Assembly (NCBI RefSeq): GCF_019168305.1
Contig: NZ_JAHTBI010000002.1
Coordinates: 1 to 38,776, forward strand
Direction of reading: 5' to 3'
DNA length: 38,776 nucleotides
Source of the DNA: Pseudomonas aegrilactucae
GTDB lineage: Bacteria; Pseudomonadota; Gammaproteobacteria; Pseudomonadales; Pseudomonadaceae
How positions within the stretch are numbered: the first letter of the stretch is position 1; every line of letters begins with the position of its first letter. This document shows positions 31,065 to 38,776 of the stretch, piece after piece. The notes under the pieces were generated by a model that was not told the origin of the DNA, did not search any database, and saw nothing but the letters and a program-made list of their open reading frames with translations. A program made the translations under genes and the position numbers.

Positions 31065-32846
31065 ATGCCCAGCCCTTGCACTGCCCTGAACGGGCGTAGC
31101 CTGGTCGACGGCACCGCCTGCGGCGAACTGCTGTTCGCCGAGGTGGGCTTGAGTTTCTGGGGTGGCGTGGACGCGTTCACCGGCGAAGTCATCGACCGTC
31201 ACCACCCCTTGAGCGGCCAGCACCTGGCCGGCCGTGTACTGGCCATTCCCAGTGGCCGCGGCTCGTGCACCGGCAGCAGTGTGATGATGGAACTGATCAG
31301 CAACGGACACGCACCGGCGGCACTGGTGCTGGCCGAACCCGATGAAATCCTGACGCTGGGCGTGCTGGTGGCGCAGTTGCTGTTTCAACGCTCGCTGCCG
31401 GTGCTGTGCATCGGCCAGCAGGCGTTTGCCGCCCTGCGCGGCAAGGCCTTCGCGCAGGTGCAGGGTGAACGCCTGGCCCTGTTCGACCAGCCACCGGCCG
31501 ACGCCGGCCAGGTTGAACAGACCAGCCTGGCCACCGCCCAAGCCGTTACCACACTCACCCTCACTGCTCTCGACCAGGCACTGCTCGACGGCCAGTACGG
31601 CAAGGCCGCGCAGGTAGCCATGCAGATCGTGCTGCGCATGGCCGAGCTGCAAGGTGCCGAGCAGTTGGTGGACGTGACCCAGGCGCATATCGACGGCTGC
31701 ATCTATACCGGCCCGGCGAGCCTGCGCTTTGCCGAACAACTGGTGCAGTGGGGCGCGAAGGTACGCGTACCCACCACCCTCAATTCGATTTCCGTGGACC
31801 AGCGGCGCTGGCGTGAACTGGGTATCGACGCCGCGCTGGGTGAACCGGCCAGCGCCCTGGGCGATGCCTACATGGCCATGGGCGCGCAGCTCAGCTACAC
31901 CTGCGCGCCCTACCTGCTCGACAGCGCACCCAAGGCCGGCGAACAGATCGTGTGGGCCGAGTCCAACGCGGTGGTCTACGCCAACAGCGTGCTCGGCGCG
32001 CGCACCCTCAAGTACCCCGACTACCTGGACATCTGCATCGCCCTGACCGGGCGCGCACCGCTGATCGGTTGCCACCTGGACGCGCAACGCAAGGCGCGCG
32101 TGCAGATCGAACTGCCGGCACTCGAACAGCTGGACGATGCCTTCTACCCCTTGCTGGGTTATCACATCGGTGCCCTGGTCGGCAGCCAGATCCCGCTGGT
32201 GAGGGGCCTGGAACGCTTCAAGCCGAGCCTGGACGACCTCAAGGCCTTCGGCGCCGCGTTCGCCACCACGTCGGCGGCGCCGCTGTTCCATATTGCCGGC
32301 GTCACACCCGAGGCGCTGGACCCGGCCGCGGTGATCGAGGCCGGCGAGGTACTGCCGGTGCGCTCGATCAGCCTGGCCGACCTGCTGGTCAGTTGGCACG
32401 AGCTCAACAGCGCCCGCGAGCCGCAGGTGGACCTGGTGTCGCTGGGCAACCCGCACTTCTCGCTGAGCGAGTTCGCCCACCTGGCCCAGCTGTGCCAGGG
32501 GCGCACACGCCACCCGGCGACGAGCCTGGTGATCACCTGTGGCCGTGCCGTGCTTGAGCAGGCGCGCACAGCCGGTTACCTGGCACCGATCGACGCCTTC
32601 GGCGCGGTGCTGGTGACCGATACCTGCTGGTGCATGCTGGGTGAACCGGTGATCCCGCCGGGCGCCCGCACGCTGATGACCAACTCGGGCAAATACGCCC
32701 ATTACGCCCCCGGGCTGGCCGGCCGGCCGGTGCATTTCGCCAGCCTCGGCGCCTGCGTCGAGGCGGCCTGCACCGGTGTGGCCAGCGGCCAACTGCCGGC
32801 CTGGCTGCAACCTGCCGCCCCACTGGAGAGCCCCGCGCATGTTTGA
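31065..32846 (+). CDS. Aconitase X, probable cis-3-hydroxy-L-proline dehydratase
   Basis: 593 residues. The N-terminal small domain (about 1-135, DUF126-like) has LVDGTACGELLFAEVGLSFWGGVD and IPSGRGSCTGSSV. The large domain (about 160-590, DUF521-like) has MQIVLRMAELQGAEQLVDVTQ, YTCAPYLLD, ESNAVVYANSVLGART and VTDTCWCMLGE, with cysteines expected to hold an Fe-S cluster. The single-chain form corresponds to AcnX type I, shown in the literature to dehydrate cis-3-hydroxy-L-proline; mevalonate phosphate dehydratase is the archaeal alternative. ATG 31065 has GAGG at eight bases; GTG 31056 is the other choice. It sits between the binding-protein and permease genes. Confidence 0.85.
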   Translation: MPSPCTALNGRSLVDGTACGELLFAEVGLSFWGGVDAFTGEVIDRHHPLSGQHLAGRVLAIPSGRGSCTGSSVMMELISNGHAPAALVLAEPDEILTLGVLVAQLLFQRSLPVLCIGQQAFAALRGKAFAQVQGERLALFDQPPADAGQVEQTSLATAQAVTTLTLTALDQALLDGQYGKAAQVAMQIVLRMAELQGAEQLVDVTQAHIDGCIYTGPASLRFAEQLVQWGAKVRVPTTLNSISVDQRRWRELGIDAALGEPASALGDAYMAMGAQLSYTCAPYLLDSAPKAGEQIVWAESNAVVYANSVLGARTLKYPDYLDICIALTGRAPLIGCHLDAQRKARVQIELPALEQLDDAFYPLLGYHIGALVGSQIPLVRGLERFKPSLDDLKAFGAAFATTSAAPLFHIAGVTPEALDPAAVIEAGEVLPVRSISLADLLVSWHELNSAREPQVDLVSLGNPHFSLSEFAHLAQLCQGRTRHPATSLVITCGRAVLEQARTAGYLAPIDAFGAVLVTDTCWCMLGEPVIPPGARTLMTNSGKYAHYAPGLAGRPVHFASLGACVEAACTGVASGQLPAWLQPAAPLESPAHV

Positions 32847-33504
32847 CTACACCTTCCAATGGCGCGCGGCCCTGCGCGCCCTGCCCGACATGCTGGCCGG
32901 TGCCTGGGTCACCTTCGAGACCGCCGCGCTGTCGATGATCTTCGGCGTGTTGATCGCCCTGGCGCTGACGGTGATGCGCGAAGCGCAGCAACCGGTGTTG
33001 CGCGGCATCGGCAATGCCTGGGTGTCGATCGCGCGCAACACGCCGTCGCTGTTCCAGATCTACATCCTGTACTTCGGCCTGGGGTCGCTGGGGCTGCACG
33101 TAAGCTCCTGGTTCGCACTGCTGGCGGGCATCACCTTCAACAACGCAGGCTACCTTGCGGAGAACTTTCGCGGCGGGCTCAAGGCCGTGCCTTCCACGCA
33201 GATGCGCGCGGCGCGTTCGCTGGGCATGAGTGCGTTCCAGGCCTACCGCATGATCATCGTGCCGCAGCTGCTGCGCATCGTGTTCTACCCCTTGAGCAAC
33301 CAGATGGTGTGGGCGGTGCTGATGACCTCGCTGGGGGTGATCGTGGGGCTCAACAACGACCTCACCGGCGTGACCCAGGACTACAACGTCAAGACCTTCC
33401 GCACCTTCGAATACTTCGCCCTGGCAGCGGTGCTGTATTACCTGATCGCCAAGCTGATCGTCGCGGTGGCCCGGCTGATGGCCTGGCGGCTGTTCCGTTA
33501 CTGA
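32839..33504 (+). CDS. Amino-acid ABC transporter permease (first)
   Basis: 221 residues of the HisM/GlnP family. It has several membrane segments (AWVTFETAALSMIFGVLIALAL) and the EAA loop with AARSLGMSAFQAYRMIIVPQLLR. Forms the membrane channel with the next gene product for uptake of the imino acid. The ATG lies 8 bp inside the aconitase X gene, preceded by GGAGAG. The frame is open upstream inside that gene only by chance. Confidence 0.92.
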   Translation: MFDYTFQWRAALRALPDMLAGAWVTFETAALSMIFGVLIALALTVMREAQQPVLRGIGNAWVSIARNTPSLFQIYILYFGLGSLGLHVSSWFALLAGITFNNAGYLAENFRGGLKAVPSTQMRAARSLGMSAFQAYRMIIVPQLLRIVFYPLSNQMVWAVLMTSLGVIVGLNNDLTGVTQDYNVKTFRTFEYFALAAVLYYLIAKLIVAVARLMAWRLFRY

Positions 33505-33514
33505 GGAGCTGACC

Positions 33515-34165
33515 ATGTTTGCTACAAGCTTTACCTGGAACGACATGCTGTTCCTGCTCGACGGGGCCTGGGTCACCCTGCAACTGACCTTCTGGGCGAT
33601 CATCCTGGGCTCGCTGGCCGGGTTGCTGTTCGGCCTGCTGCGCGCCCTGATGCCGCGCGCCAGCCTGCCGCTGGCGTGGGTACTGGACGTGTTTCGCAGC
33701 GTGCCGCTGCTGATCCAGTTCGTGCTGTTCAACTCGTTCAAGAGCATCGTGGGCCTGAACATCAGCGCCTTCAGCGTGGGCTGCATCGTGCTGGGGGTGT
33801 ACGCCGCGGCGTACTTCACCGAGATCGTGCGCAGCGGCGTGCTGGCGGTGCCGCCCAGTGTGCGCCGGGCCAGCCGCTCGCTGGGCCTGAGCTACCTGCA
33901 GGACCTGCGCTGGATCGTGCTGCCGATGGCCTCGCGGGTGGCCTTCCCCGGCTGGCTGAACCTGGTGCTGAGCGTGATGAAAGACACCGCCCTGGTGATG
34001 TGGATCGGCATCGTGGAATTGCTGCGCGCCTCGCAAACCATCGTCACGCGTATTCAGGAACCCCTGCTGGTGCTGTGCATCGCGGGCCTCATTTACTACG
34101 TCATGAGCCTGGTGGTCGCTCGCCTGGGCGCCCGACTGGAAAGAAGGTGGCAAGAAAATGATTGA
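33515..34165 (+). CDS. Amino-acid ABC transporter permease (second)
   Basis: 216 residues, HisQ/GlnP family. Membrane segments such as GAWVTLQLTFWAIILGSLAGLLFGLL and the EAA loop with ASRSLGLSYLQDLRWIVLP. It pairs with the preceding permease. GAGGAG precedes the ATG. It overlaps the ATPase gene by 8 bp. Confidence 0.92.
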   Translation: MFATSFTWNDMLFLLDGAWVTLQLTFWAIILGSLAGLLFGLLRALMPRASLPLAWVLDVFRSVPLLIQFVLFNSFKSIVGLNISAFSVGCIVLGVYAAAYFTEIVRSGVLAVPPSVRRASRSLGLSYLQDLRWIVLPMASRVAFPGWLNLVLSVMKDTALVMWIGIVELLRASQTIVTRIQEPLLVLCIAGLIYYVMSLVVARLGARLERRWQEND

Positions 34166-34880
34166 GATCGACAACGTACACAAATCCTTCGGCGACCTGG
34201 AAGTGGTCAAGGGCGTGAGCCTGACCGTGAACAAGGGCGAGGTGGTGTCGATCATCGGCGGTTCGGGCTCGGGCAAGTCGACCCTGCTGATGTGCATCAA
34301 CGGCCTGGAGCCGATCCAGAAAGGCAGCATTCGCGTGGACGGCATCGAGGTGCACGACAAGGCCACCGACCTCAACCGCCTGCGCCAGAAGATCGGCATC
34401 GTGTTCCAGCAGTGGAATGCCTTCCCGCACCTGACCGTGCTGGAGAACGTGATGCTGGCGCCGCGCAAGGTACTGGGCAAGAGCAAGGAGCAAGCCGAGG
34501 CGCTGGCGATCCAGCAACTGACCCACGTGGGCTTGGGCGACAAGTTCAAGACCTTCCCCGGCAAGCTTTCGGGTGGGCAGCAGCAGCGCATGGCGATTGC
34601 CCGGGCGCTGGCGATGTCGCCGGACTACATGCTGTTCGACGAAGCGACTTCGGCGCTCGACCCGCAGCTGGTAGGCGAGGTGCTGGACACCATGCGCATG
34701 CTGGCTGAAGACGGCATGACCATGGTGCTGGTGACCCACGAGATCCGCTTTGCGCGGGATGTGTCGGACCGCGTGGCGTTTTTCCGCAATGGGTTGGTGC
34801 ATGAGATCGGCTCGCCCGACCAGGTGATCGGCAATCCGATGCAGCCGGAGACGGCGGCGTTTCTCAAGTCGGTGAAGTAA
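34158..34880 (+). CDS. Amino-acid ABC transporter ATPase
   Basis: 240 residues, GlnQ/HisP family. Walker A GGSGSGKSTL, Q-loop VFQQWNAFPHLT, signature LSGGQQQRMAIARAL, Walker B MLFDEATSALDP, and the H-loop in LVTHEIRFARD. It powers the importer of the two permeases above. An intergenic REP hairpin follows the stop codon. Confidence 0.94.
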   Translation: MIEIDNVHKSFGDLEVVKGVSLTVNKGEVVSIIGGSGSGKSTLLMCINGLEPIQKGSIRVDGIEVHDKATDLNRLRQKIGIVFQQWNAFPHLTVLENVMLAPRKVLGKSKEQAEALAIQQLTHVGLGDKFKTFPGKLSGGQQQRMAIARALAMSPDYMLFDEATSALDPQLVGEVLDTMRMLAEDGMTMVLVTHEIRFARDVSDRVAFFRNGLVHEIGSPDQVIGNPMQPETAAFLKSVK

Positions 34881-34889
34881 CCAAGGGCC

Positions 34890-34944
34890 CCTTCGCTGGC
34901 AAGCCAGCTCCCACAGGGTGTGGGAGCTGGCTTGCCAGCGAAGG
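34890..34944. repeat. REP-type palindrome
   Basis: A perfect 26-base stem: the left arm 34890-34915 (CCTTCGCTGGCAAGCCAGCT then CCCACA) and right arm 34919-34944 surround the loop GGG. The core CTTCGCxGGCAAGCC is that of Pseudomonas REP elements. It lies 10 bp after the ATPase stop and can also act as an mRNA stabiliser or terminator-like block before the next gene. Confidence 0.85.
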
Positions 34945-34970
34945 CAGCACCAAAGATCAGGAGCGAAGCA

Positions 34971-35999
34971 ATGCGTTCATCCAAGGTGATTCATGTAGTC
35001 AGCTGCCACGCCGAAGGCGAGGTCGGCGATGTGATCGTCGGCGGCGTCGCGCCGCCCCCCGGCGACACGCTGTGGGAACAGTCGCGCTGGATCGCCCAGG
35101 ACGACACCCTGCGCAACTTCGTGCTCAACGAACCCCGCGGCGGCGTGTTCCGCCACGTCAACCTGCTGGTGCCACCGAAAAACCCGCTGGCGCAGATGGG
35201 CTGGATCATCATGGAGCCCGCCGACACCCCGCCGATGTCCGGCTCCAACTCGTTGTGCGTGGCCACCGTGCTGCTCGACAGCGGCATCCTGCCCATGACC
35301 GAACCGCAGACCCGCCTGGTGCTCGAAGCCCCCGGCGGCCTGATCGAAGCCGTGGCCGAGTGTCGCGACGGCAAGGTGCAGCGCGTGGAGGTGAAGAACG
35401 TGCCCTCCTTCGCCGACCGCCTGGACGCCTGGATCGAGGTCGAGGGCCTGGGCTCGCTGCAGGTCGATACCGCCTACGGCGGCGACAGCTTCGTGATCGC
35501 CGACGCACATCGCCTGGGCTTTGCCATCCGCCCCGACGAAGCGGCAGCGCTGGTCGAGGTGGGCCTCAAGATCACCCGCGCCGCCAATGAACAACTGGGC
35601 TTCGTGCACCCGCTCAACCCCGACTGGTCGCATATCTCCTTCTGCCAGATCGCCGCGCCCATCGTGAAAGAAAACGGTGTCGCCACAGGCGCCAATGCCG
35701 TGGTTATCCAACCCGGCAAGATCGACCGCTCCCCCACCGGCACCGGCTGTTCGGCACGCATGGCAGTGCTGCACGCCAAGGGCCTGATGCAGGTGGGCGA
35801 GCGCTTTGTGGGGCGCTCGATCCTCGGTTCCGAGTTCCATTGCCGTATCGATTCGCTCACCGAAGTGGCCGGCCGCGCGGCCATCTACCCGTGCATTTCG
35901 GGCCGTGCGTGGATCACCGGTACCCACCAGTTGCTTCTCGACCCGGCCGACCCGTGGCCGCAAGGCTACCGCCTATCGGACACCTGGCCTGGCGCGTGA
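34971..35999 (+). CDS. Proline racemase family protein with Ser/Thr active-site pair
   Basis: 342 residues. The family start is [19 protein letters not shown]. The first catalytic position is Ser90 in [10 protein letters not shown] and the second is Thr256 in DRSPTGTGC, whereas racemases/epimerases have Cys/Cys or Ser/Cys and trans-3-hydroxy-L-proline dehydratases have Cys/Thr. It may be a dehydratase of 3-hydroxyproline or another branch enzyme; it is not expected to be an epimerase. The GGAG ribosome-binding site is ten bases before the ATG. Its position after the importer operon and before the deaminase gene places it in the hydroxyproline locus, though the REP hairpin before it may separate its transcription. 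Confidence 0.85.
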   Translation: MRSSKVIHVVSCHAEGEVGDVIVGGVAPPPGDTLWEQSRWIAQDDTLRNFVLNEPRGGVFRHVNLLVPPKNPLAQMGWIIMEPADTPPMSGSNSLCVATVLLDSGILPMTEPQTRLVLEAPGGLIEAVAECRDGKVQRVEVKNVPSFADRLDAWIEVEGLGSLQVDTAYGGDSFVIADAHRLGFAIRPDEAAALVEVGLKITRAANEQLGFVHPLNPDWSHISFCQIAAPIVKENGVATGANAVVIQPGKIDRSPTGTGCSARMAVLHAKGLMQVGERFVGRSILGSEFHCRIDSLTEVAGRAAIYPCISGRAWITGTHQLLLDPADPWPQGYRLSDTWPGA

Positions 36000-36083
36000 T
36001 CGCTAACCCTCTGATTCAGCACCACTAAGCAAAAAAGCCGGGAAATACCCCGAGAAAGTACTGGCTCGATTCACACACTTAAA

Positions 36084-36099
36084 ATATCGTATACGAAAT
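36084..36099. promoter_or_regulatory. GntR-type operator before the deaminase gene (site C)
   Basis: ATATCGTATACGAAAT, identical to site B and embedded in 19 shared bases. It overlaps TAAAAT (36080-36085), a good -10 candidate. It lies 24 bp before the ATG. The remainder of 36000-36123 holds no gene. Confidence 0.65.
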
Positions 36100-36123
36100 A
36101 CTTACAACCACCGGAGACAACCA

Positions 36124-37041
36124 ATGAGCAAGCGCATCAACTGGAGTGGCGTGTTCCCAGCGGTCACCACCCAATTCAACGACGACTTCTCCATCAACCT
36201 GGAAAAGACCCACGAGGTGATTTCCAATGTGATCCGCGACGGTGTCTCAGGCCTGGTGGTGTGTGGTTCGGTGGGCGAGAACACCTCGCTGACCGCTGAA
36301 GAAAAGATTGCCGTGACCGAAGTGGCGGTGGACGCCTCGCGTGGTCGTGTGCCGGTGATCTGCGGCGTGGCCGAGTTCACCAGCGTGCAGGCGGCCAAGG
36401 TGGCCAACGCAGTGCGCAAGGTAGGGGTGGATGGCGTGATGCTGATGCCGGCACTGGTGTACGGCTCCAAGCCGTTCGAAACCGCCGAGCACTACCGCTA
36501 CGTGGCCAAGCACGCCGACGTGCCGCTGATGGTCTACAACAACCCGCCGATCTACAAGAACGACGTGACCCCGGACATCCTGATTTCCCTGGCCGACTGC
36601 GACAACGTGGTGTGCTTCAAGGACTCCTCGGGTGACACCCGCCGCTTCATCGACGTGCGCAACGAAGTGGGCGACCGCTTCGTGCTGTTCGCCGGCCTTG
36701 ACGACGTGGTGCTCGAGAGTATCGCGGTGGGCGCCGAGGGCTGGGTGTCGGGCATGTCCAACGTGTTCCCGAAAGAGGGCGAGACCATCTTCCGCCTGGC
36801 CAAGGCGGGCCGCTTTGCCGAAGCCATGCCGATCTACGAGTGGCTGATGCCGATCCTGCACCTGGATGCGCGTGCTGACCTGGTGCAATGCATCAAGCTG
36901 TGCGAAGCCATCGCCGGTCGCGGCAGTGCGCTAACCCGCCCACCGCGCCTGGCGCTGCCAAAAGACGACCGCGAGTTCGTCGAGCAGATCATGGCCAAGG
37001 CCCTGGCCAACCGTCCCGAACTGCCTGACGTCGGCCTCTGA
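36124..37041 (+). CDS. lhpC: Pyrroline-4-hydroxy-2-carboxylate deaminase (DapA family)
   Basis: 305 residues of the dihydrodipicolinate synthase / N-acetylneuraminate lyase fold. The Schiff-base lysine is in NVVCFKDSSGD and the catalytic Tyr in MVYNNPPIY; GSVGENTSLTAEEK is the pyruvate-carboxylate loop. In this context it should deaminate and dehydrate 1-pyrroline-4-hydroxy-2-carboxylate to 2-ketoglutarate semialdehyde. It is separated from the ketoglutarate semialdehyde dehydrogenase gene by 67 bp. GGAG precedes the ATG. A lysine-pathway DapA is unlikely given neighbours and the operator. Confidence 0.9.
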   Translation: MSKRINWSGVFPAVTTQFNDDFSINLEKTHEVISNVIRDGVSGLVVCGSVGENTSLTAEEKIAVTEVAVDASRGRVPVICGVAEFTSVQAAKVANAVRKVGVDGVMLMPALVYGSKPFETAEHYRYVAKHADVPLMVYNNPPIYKNDVTPDILISLADCDNVVCFKDSSGDTRRFIDVRNEVGDRFVLFAGLDDVVLESIAVGAEGWVSGMSNVFPKEGETIFRLAKAGRFAEAMPIYEWLMPILHLDARADLVQCIKLCEAIAGRGSALTRPPRLALPKDDREFVEQIMAKALANRPELPDVGL

Positions 37042-37108
37042 GCAAGTGCCGGGCCGGCCCCCGCCGGGGCGCAGGCCTGAGCCCAGCCTTTTCCAACAGG
37101 AGCACTGC

Positions 37109-38677
37109 ATGACCGAGATCATCGGCCACAACTACATCGGCGGTGCGCGCAGCGCCGCCGGCAGCATCACCCTGCACAGCCATGACGCCAGCAGCGGTGA
37201 AGCCTTGCCGTTCACCTTTACCCAGGCCACTGCCGAGGAAGTGGATGCAGCGGCACTCGCTGCGGCGGCGGCCTACCCTGAGTTTCGCAACCTGCCGGCC
37301 GAGCGACGCGCCGAGTTCCTGGAGGCGATTGCCGCCCGGCTGGATGCGCTGGATGACGACTTCGTCAGCCTGGTGACCCGCGAAACGGCATTGCCCACCG
37401 CCCGCATCAAGGGCGAGCGCGGGCGCACCAGCGGGCAGATGCGGCTGTTTGCCCAGGTGCTGCGGCGCGGTGATTTCTATGGCGCGCGCATCGACCATGC
37501 CTTGCCCGACCGCCAGCCGATGCCGCGGGTGGACCTGCGCCAGTACCGTATCGGCGTAGGGCCGGTGGCGGTGTTTGGCGCCAGCAACTTCCCGCTGGCG
37601 TTCTCCACCGCCGGTGGCGACACCGCGGCGGCGCTGGCAGCCGGTTGCCCGGTGGTGTTCAAGGCCCACAGTGGTCATATGGCCACGGCCGAGCGGGTGG
37701 CCGATGCAATCATCCGTGCGGCCGAGCAGACCGGCATGCCCAAGGGCGTGTTCAACATGATCTATGGTGCCGGCGTGGGCGAGGCGCTGGTCAAGCACCC
37801 GGCGATCCAGGCGGTTGGTTTCACCGGTTCGCTCAAGGGTGGCCGGGCGCTGTGCGACATGGCGGCTGCGCGCCCGCAACCGATCCCGGTGTTCGCCGAG
37901 ATGAGCAGCATCAACCCGGTGCTGGTGCTGCCTGCTGCCCTGCAGGCACGCGGTGAGAGCATTGCCACCGAGTTGGCGGCCTCGGTGGTGATGGGCTGCG
38001 GGCAGTTCTGCACCAACCCTGGGCTGGTGATCGGCATTCGCTCGCCGGCGCTGGATGCCTTTGCCGAGCGCCTGGCTGCCGTGCTGGGCGAGCAACCGGC
38101 GCAGACCATGCTCAATGCCGGCACCTTGCGCAGCTATGCCCAGGGCGTGCAGGCGCTGCACGAGCATGCCGGCGTCACGCATCTGGCCGGGCGTGAGCAG
38201 CAGGGCAATCAGGCGCAACCGCAGTTGTTCAGGGCGGATGCAAGCCTGTTGCTGACGGGTGATCCGTTGTTGCAGGAAGAGGTATTCGGCCCGGCCACGG
38301 TGCTGATCGAGGTGGCGGATGAGGCCCAGTTGCAGCGTGCGCTGCAGGGTCTGCATGGGCAGTTGACGGCCACGTTGATTGCCCAGGCCGAGGACCTGGC
38401 GCGGTATGCGCAGGTATTGCCGCTGCTGGAGCAGAAAGTTGGCCGGGTGCTGTTCAATGGTTACCCGACCGGGGTGGAGGTGTGCGATGCGATGGTGCAT
38501 GGCGGGCCGTATCCGGCAACGTCCGATGCACGCGGCACGTCGGTGGGGAGTTTGGCGATCGATCGTTTCCTGCGGCCGGTGTGTTACCAGAACTGCCCGG
38601 ATGAGTTGTTGCCGGCGGCGTTGCAGGAAGGGAATCCGTTGGGGATTGTGCGGTTGGTTGATGGGGTGATGGGCTGA
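37109..38677 (+). CDS. lhpG: 2-ketoglutarate semialdehyde dehydrogenase
   Basis: 522 residues of the aldehyde dehydrogenase superfamily. Catalytic Cys in GCGQFCTNPGLV, catalytic Glu in VFAEMSSINP, NAD-site FGASNFPLAFSTAGGD and FTGSLKGGRAL. It oxidises 2-ketoglutarate semialdehyde to 2-oxoglutarate, the last step of the pathway, feeding the TCA cycle. The length of about 520 residues fits this dehydrogenase group rather than ordinary ~490-residue ALDH. The start has AGGAG seven bases before it. The 99 bases after the stop (to the window end) contain nothing I can assign. Confidence 0.92.
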   Translation: MTEIIGHNYIGGARSAAGSITLHSHDASSGEALPFTFTQATAEEVDAAALAAAAAYPEFRNLPAERRAEFLEAIAARLDALDDDFVSLVTRETALPTARIKGERGRTSGQMRLFAQVLRRGDFYGARIDHALPDRQPMPRVDLRQYRIGVGPVAVFGASNFPLAFSTAGGDTAAALAAGCPVVFKAHSGHMATAERVADAIIRAAEQTGMPKGVFNMIYGAGVGEALVKHPAIQAVGFTGSLKGGRALCDMAAARPQPIPVFAEMSSINPVLVLPAALQARGESIATELAASVVMGCGQFCTNPGLVIGIRSPALDAFAERLAAVLGEQPAQTMLNAGTLRSYAQGVQALHEHAGVTHLAGREQQGNQAQPQLFRADASLLLTGDPLLQEEVFGPATVLIEVADEAQLQRALQGLHGQLTATLIAQAEDLARYAQVLPLLEQKVGRVLFNGYPTGVEVCDAMVHGGPYPATSDARGTSVGSLAIDRFLRPVCYQNCPDELLPAALQEGNPLGIVRLVDGVMG

Positions 38678-38776
38678 GGGCAGCACTTCGCTACTTCATC
38701 TCACTTAAGTCCATCGCCAGCCTTGGGGGTTCGCCGCAGATTGCGGTGGGGCCAACAGGTGCCAGCCAACACATCT

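Noticed and set aside
36124..37041. Housekeeping dapA (4-hydroxy-tetrahydrodipicolinate synthase)
   Set aside because: Neighbouring genes and the shared GntR-type operator point to hydroxyproline breakdown; the fold is common to both.
37042..37108. GC-rich inverted repeat between deaminase and dehydrogenase genes as a terminator
   Set aside because: The pairing is irregular and no T-run follows; the two genes most likely share a transcript.

Overview
The window looks like a chromosomal segment of a fluorescent Pseudomonas, most likely the P. putida group. The grounds are uniformly high GC, dense operons with 4-8 bp stop/start overlaps, an OprD-type porin, a Pseudomonas-type REP hairpin, and A-rich Crc/Hfq-like target motifs at several translation starts. 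No rRNA, tRNA, CRISPR array, insertion sequence or phage gene was seen.

Region 1 (1-587, minus) is the N-terminal part of a membrane sensor protein, probably a diguanylate cyclase, cut by the window edge.

Region 2 (713-12569, minus) is a 13-gene catabolic operon for an aromatic compound. In transcription order it encodes a meta-cleavage hydrolase, a two-subunit LigAB-type extradiol dioxygenase, a Rieske ferredoxin, ring-hydroxylating dioxygenase alpha and beta subunits, a cis-dihydrodiol dehydrogenase, a nitronate-monooxygenase-family flavoprotein, 2-keto-4-pentenoate hydratase, a feruloyl-CoA-synthase-like ligase, acylating acetaldehyde dehydrogenase, 4-hydroxy-2-oxovalerate aldolase, and an oxygenase reductase. 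Together these would dihydroxylate a ring, rearomatise it, cleave it, and yield pyruvate and acetyl-CoA. The substrate cannot be read from the sequence.

Region 3 (12570-21965) holds the matching control and uptake functions: a divergent TetR regulator, a LivHMGF/K-type ABC importer with a fused permease-ATPase, an OprD-like porin broken by a frameshift in a run of seven G, and a chemoreceptor. Sites of the form ATACA-N4-TGTAT lie at the catabolic promoter, near tetR, in front of the importer and on the chemoreceptor promoter. I infer one TetR regulon joining degradation, uptake and chemotaxis, with a second layer of Crc/Hfq catabolite repression.

Region 4 (21966-24739) has a divergent NmrA-like reductase / LysR pair around a large palindrome, then a DapF-fold protein in which both catalytic cysteines are serine.

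Region 5 (24785-38677, plus) is a hydroxyproline catabolic locus. It encodes a GntR regulator, 4-hydroxyproline 2-epimerase, a three-subunit D-hydroxyproline dehydrogenase, an AraC regulator, an amino-acid ABC importer whose genes enclose an aconitase-X-type cis-3-hydroxyproline dehydratase, a proline-racemase paralogue with a Ser/Thr active site, pyrroline-4-hydroxy-2-carboxylate deaminase, and 2-ketoglutarate semialdehyde dehydrogenase. This route ends in 2-oxoglutarate. Three copies of one GntR-type operator lie before the regulator, the importer and the deaminase gene.
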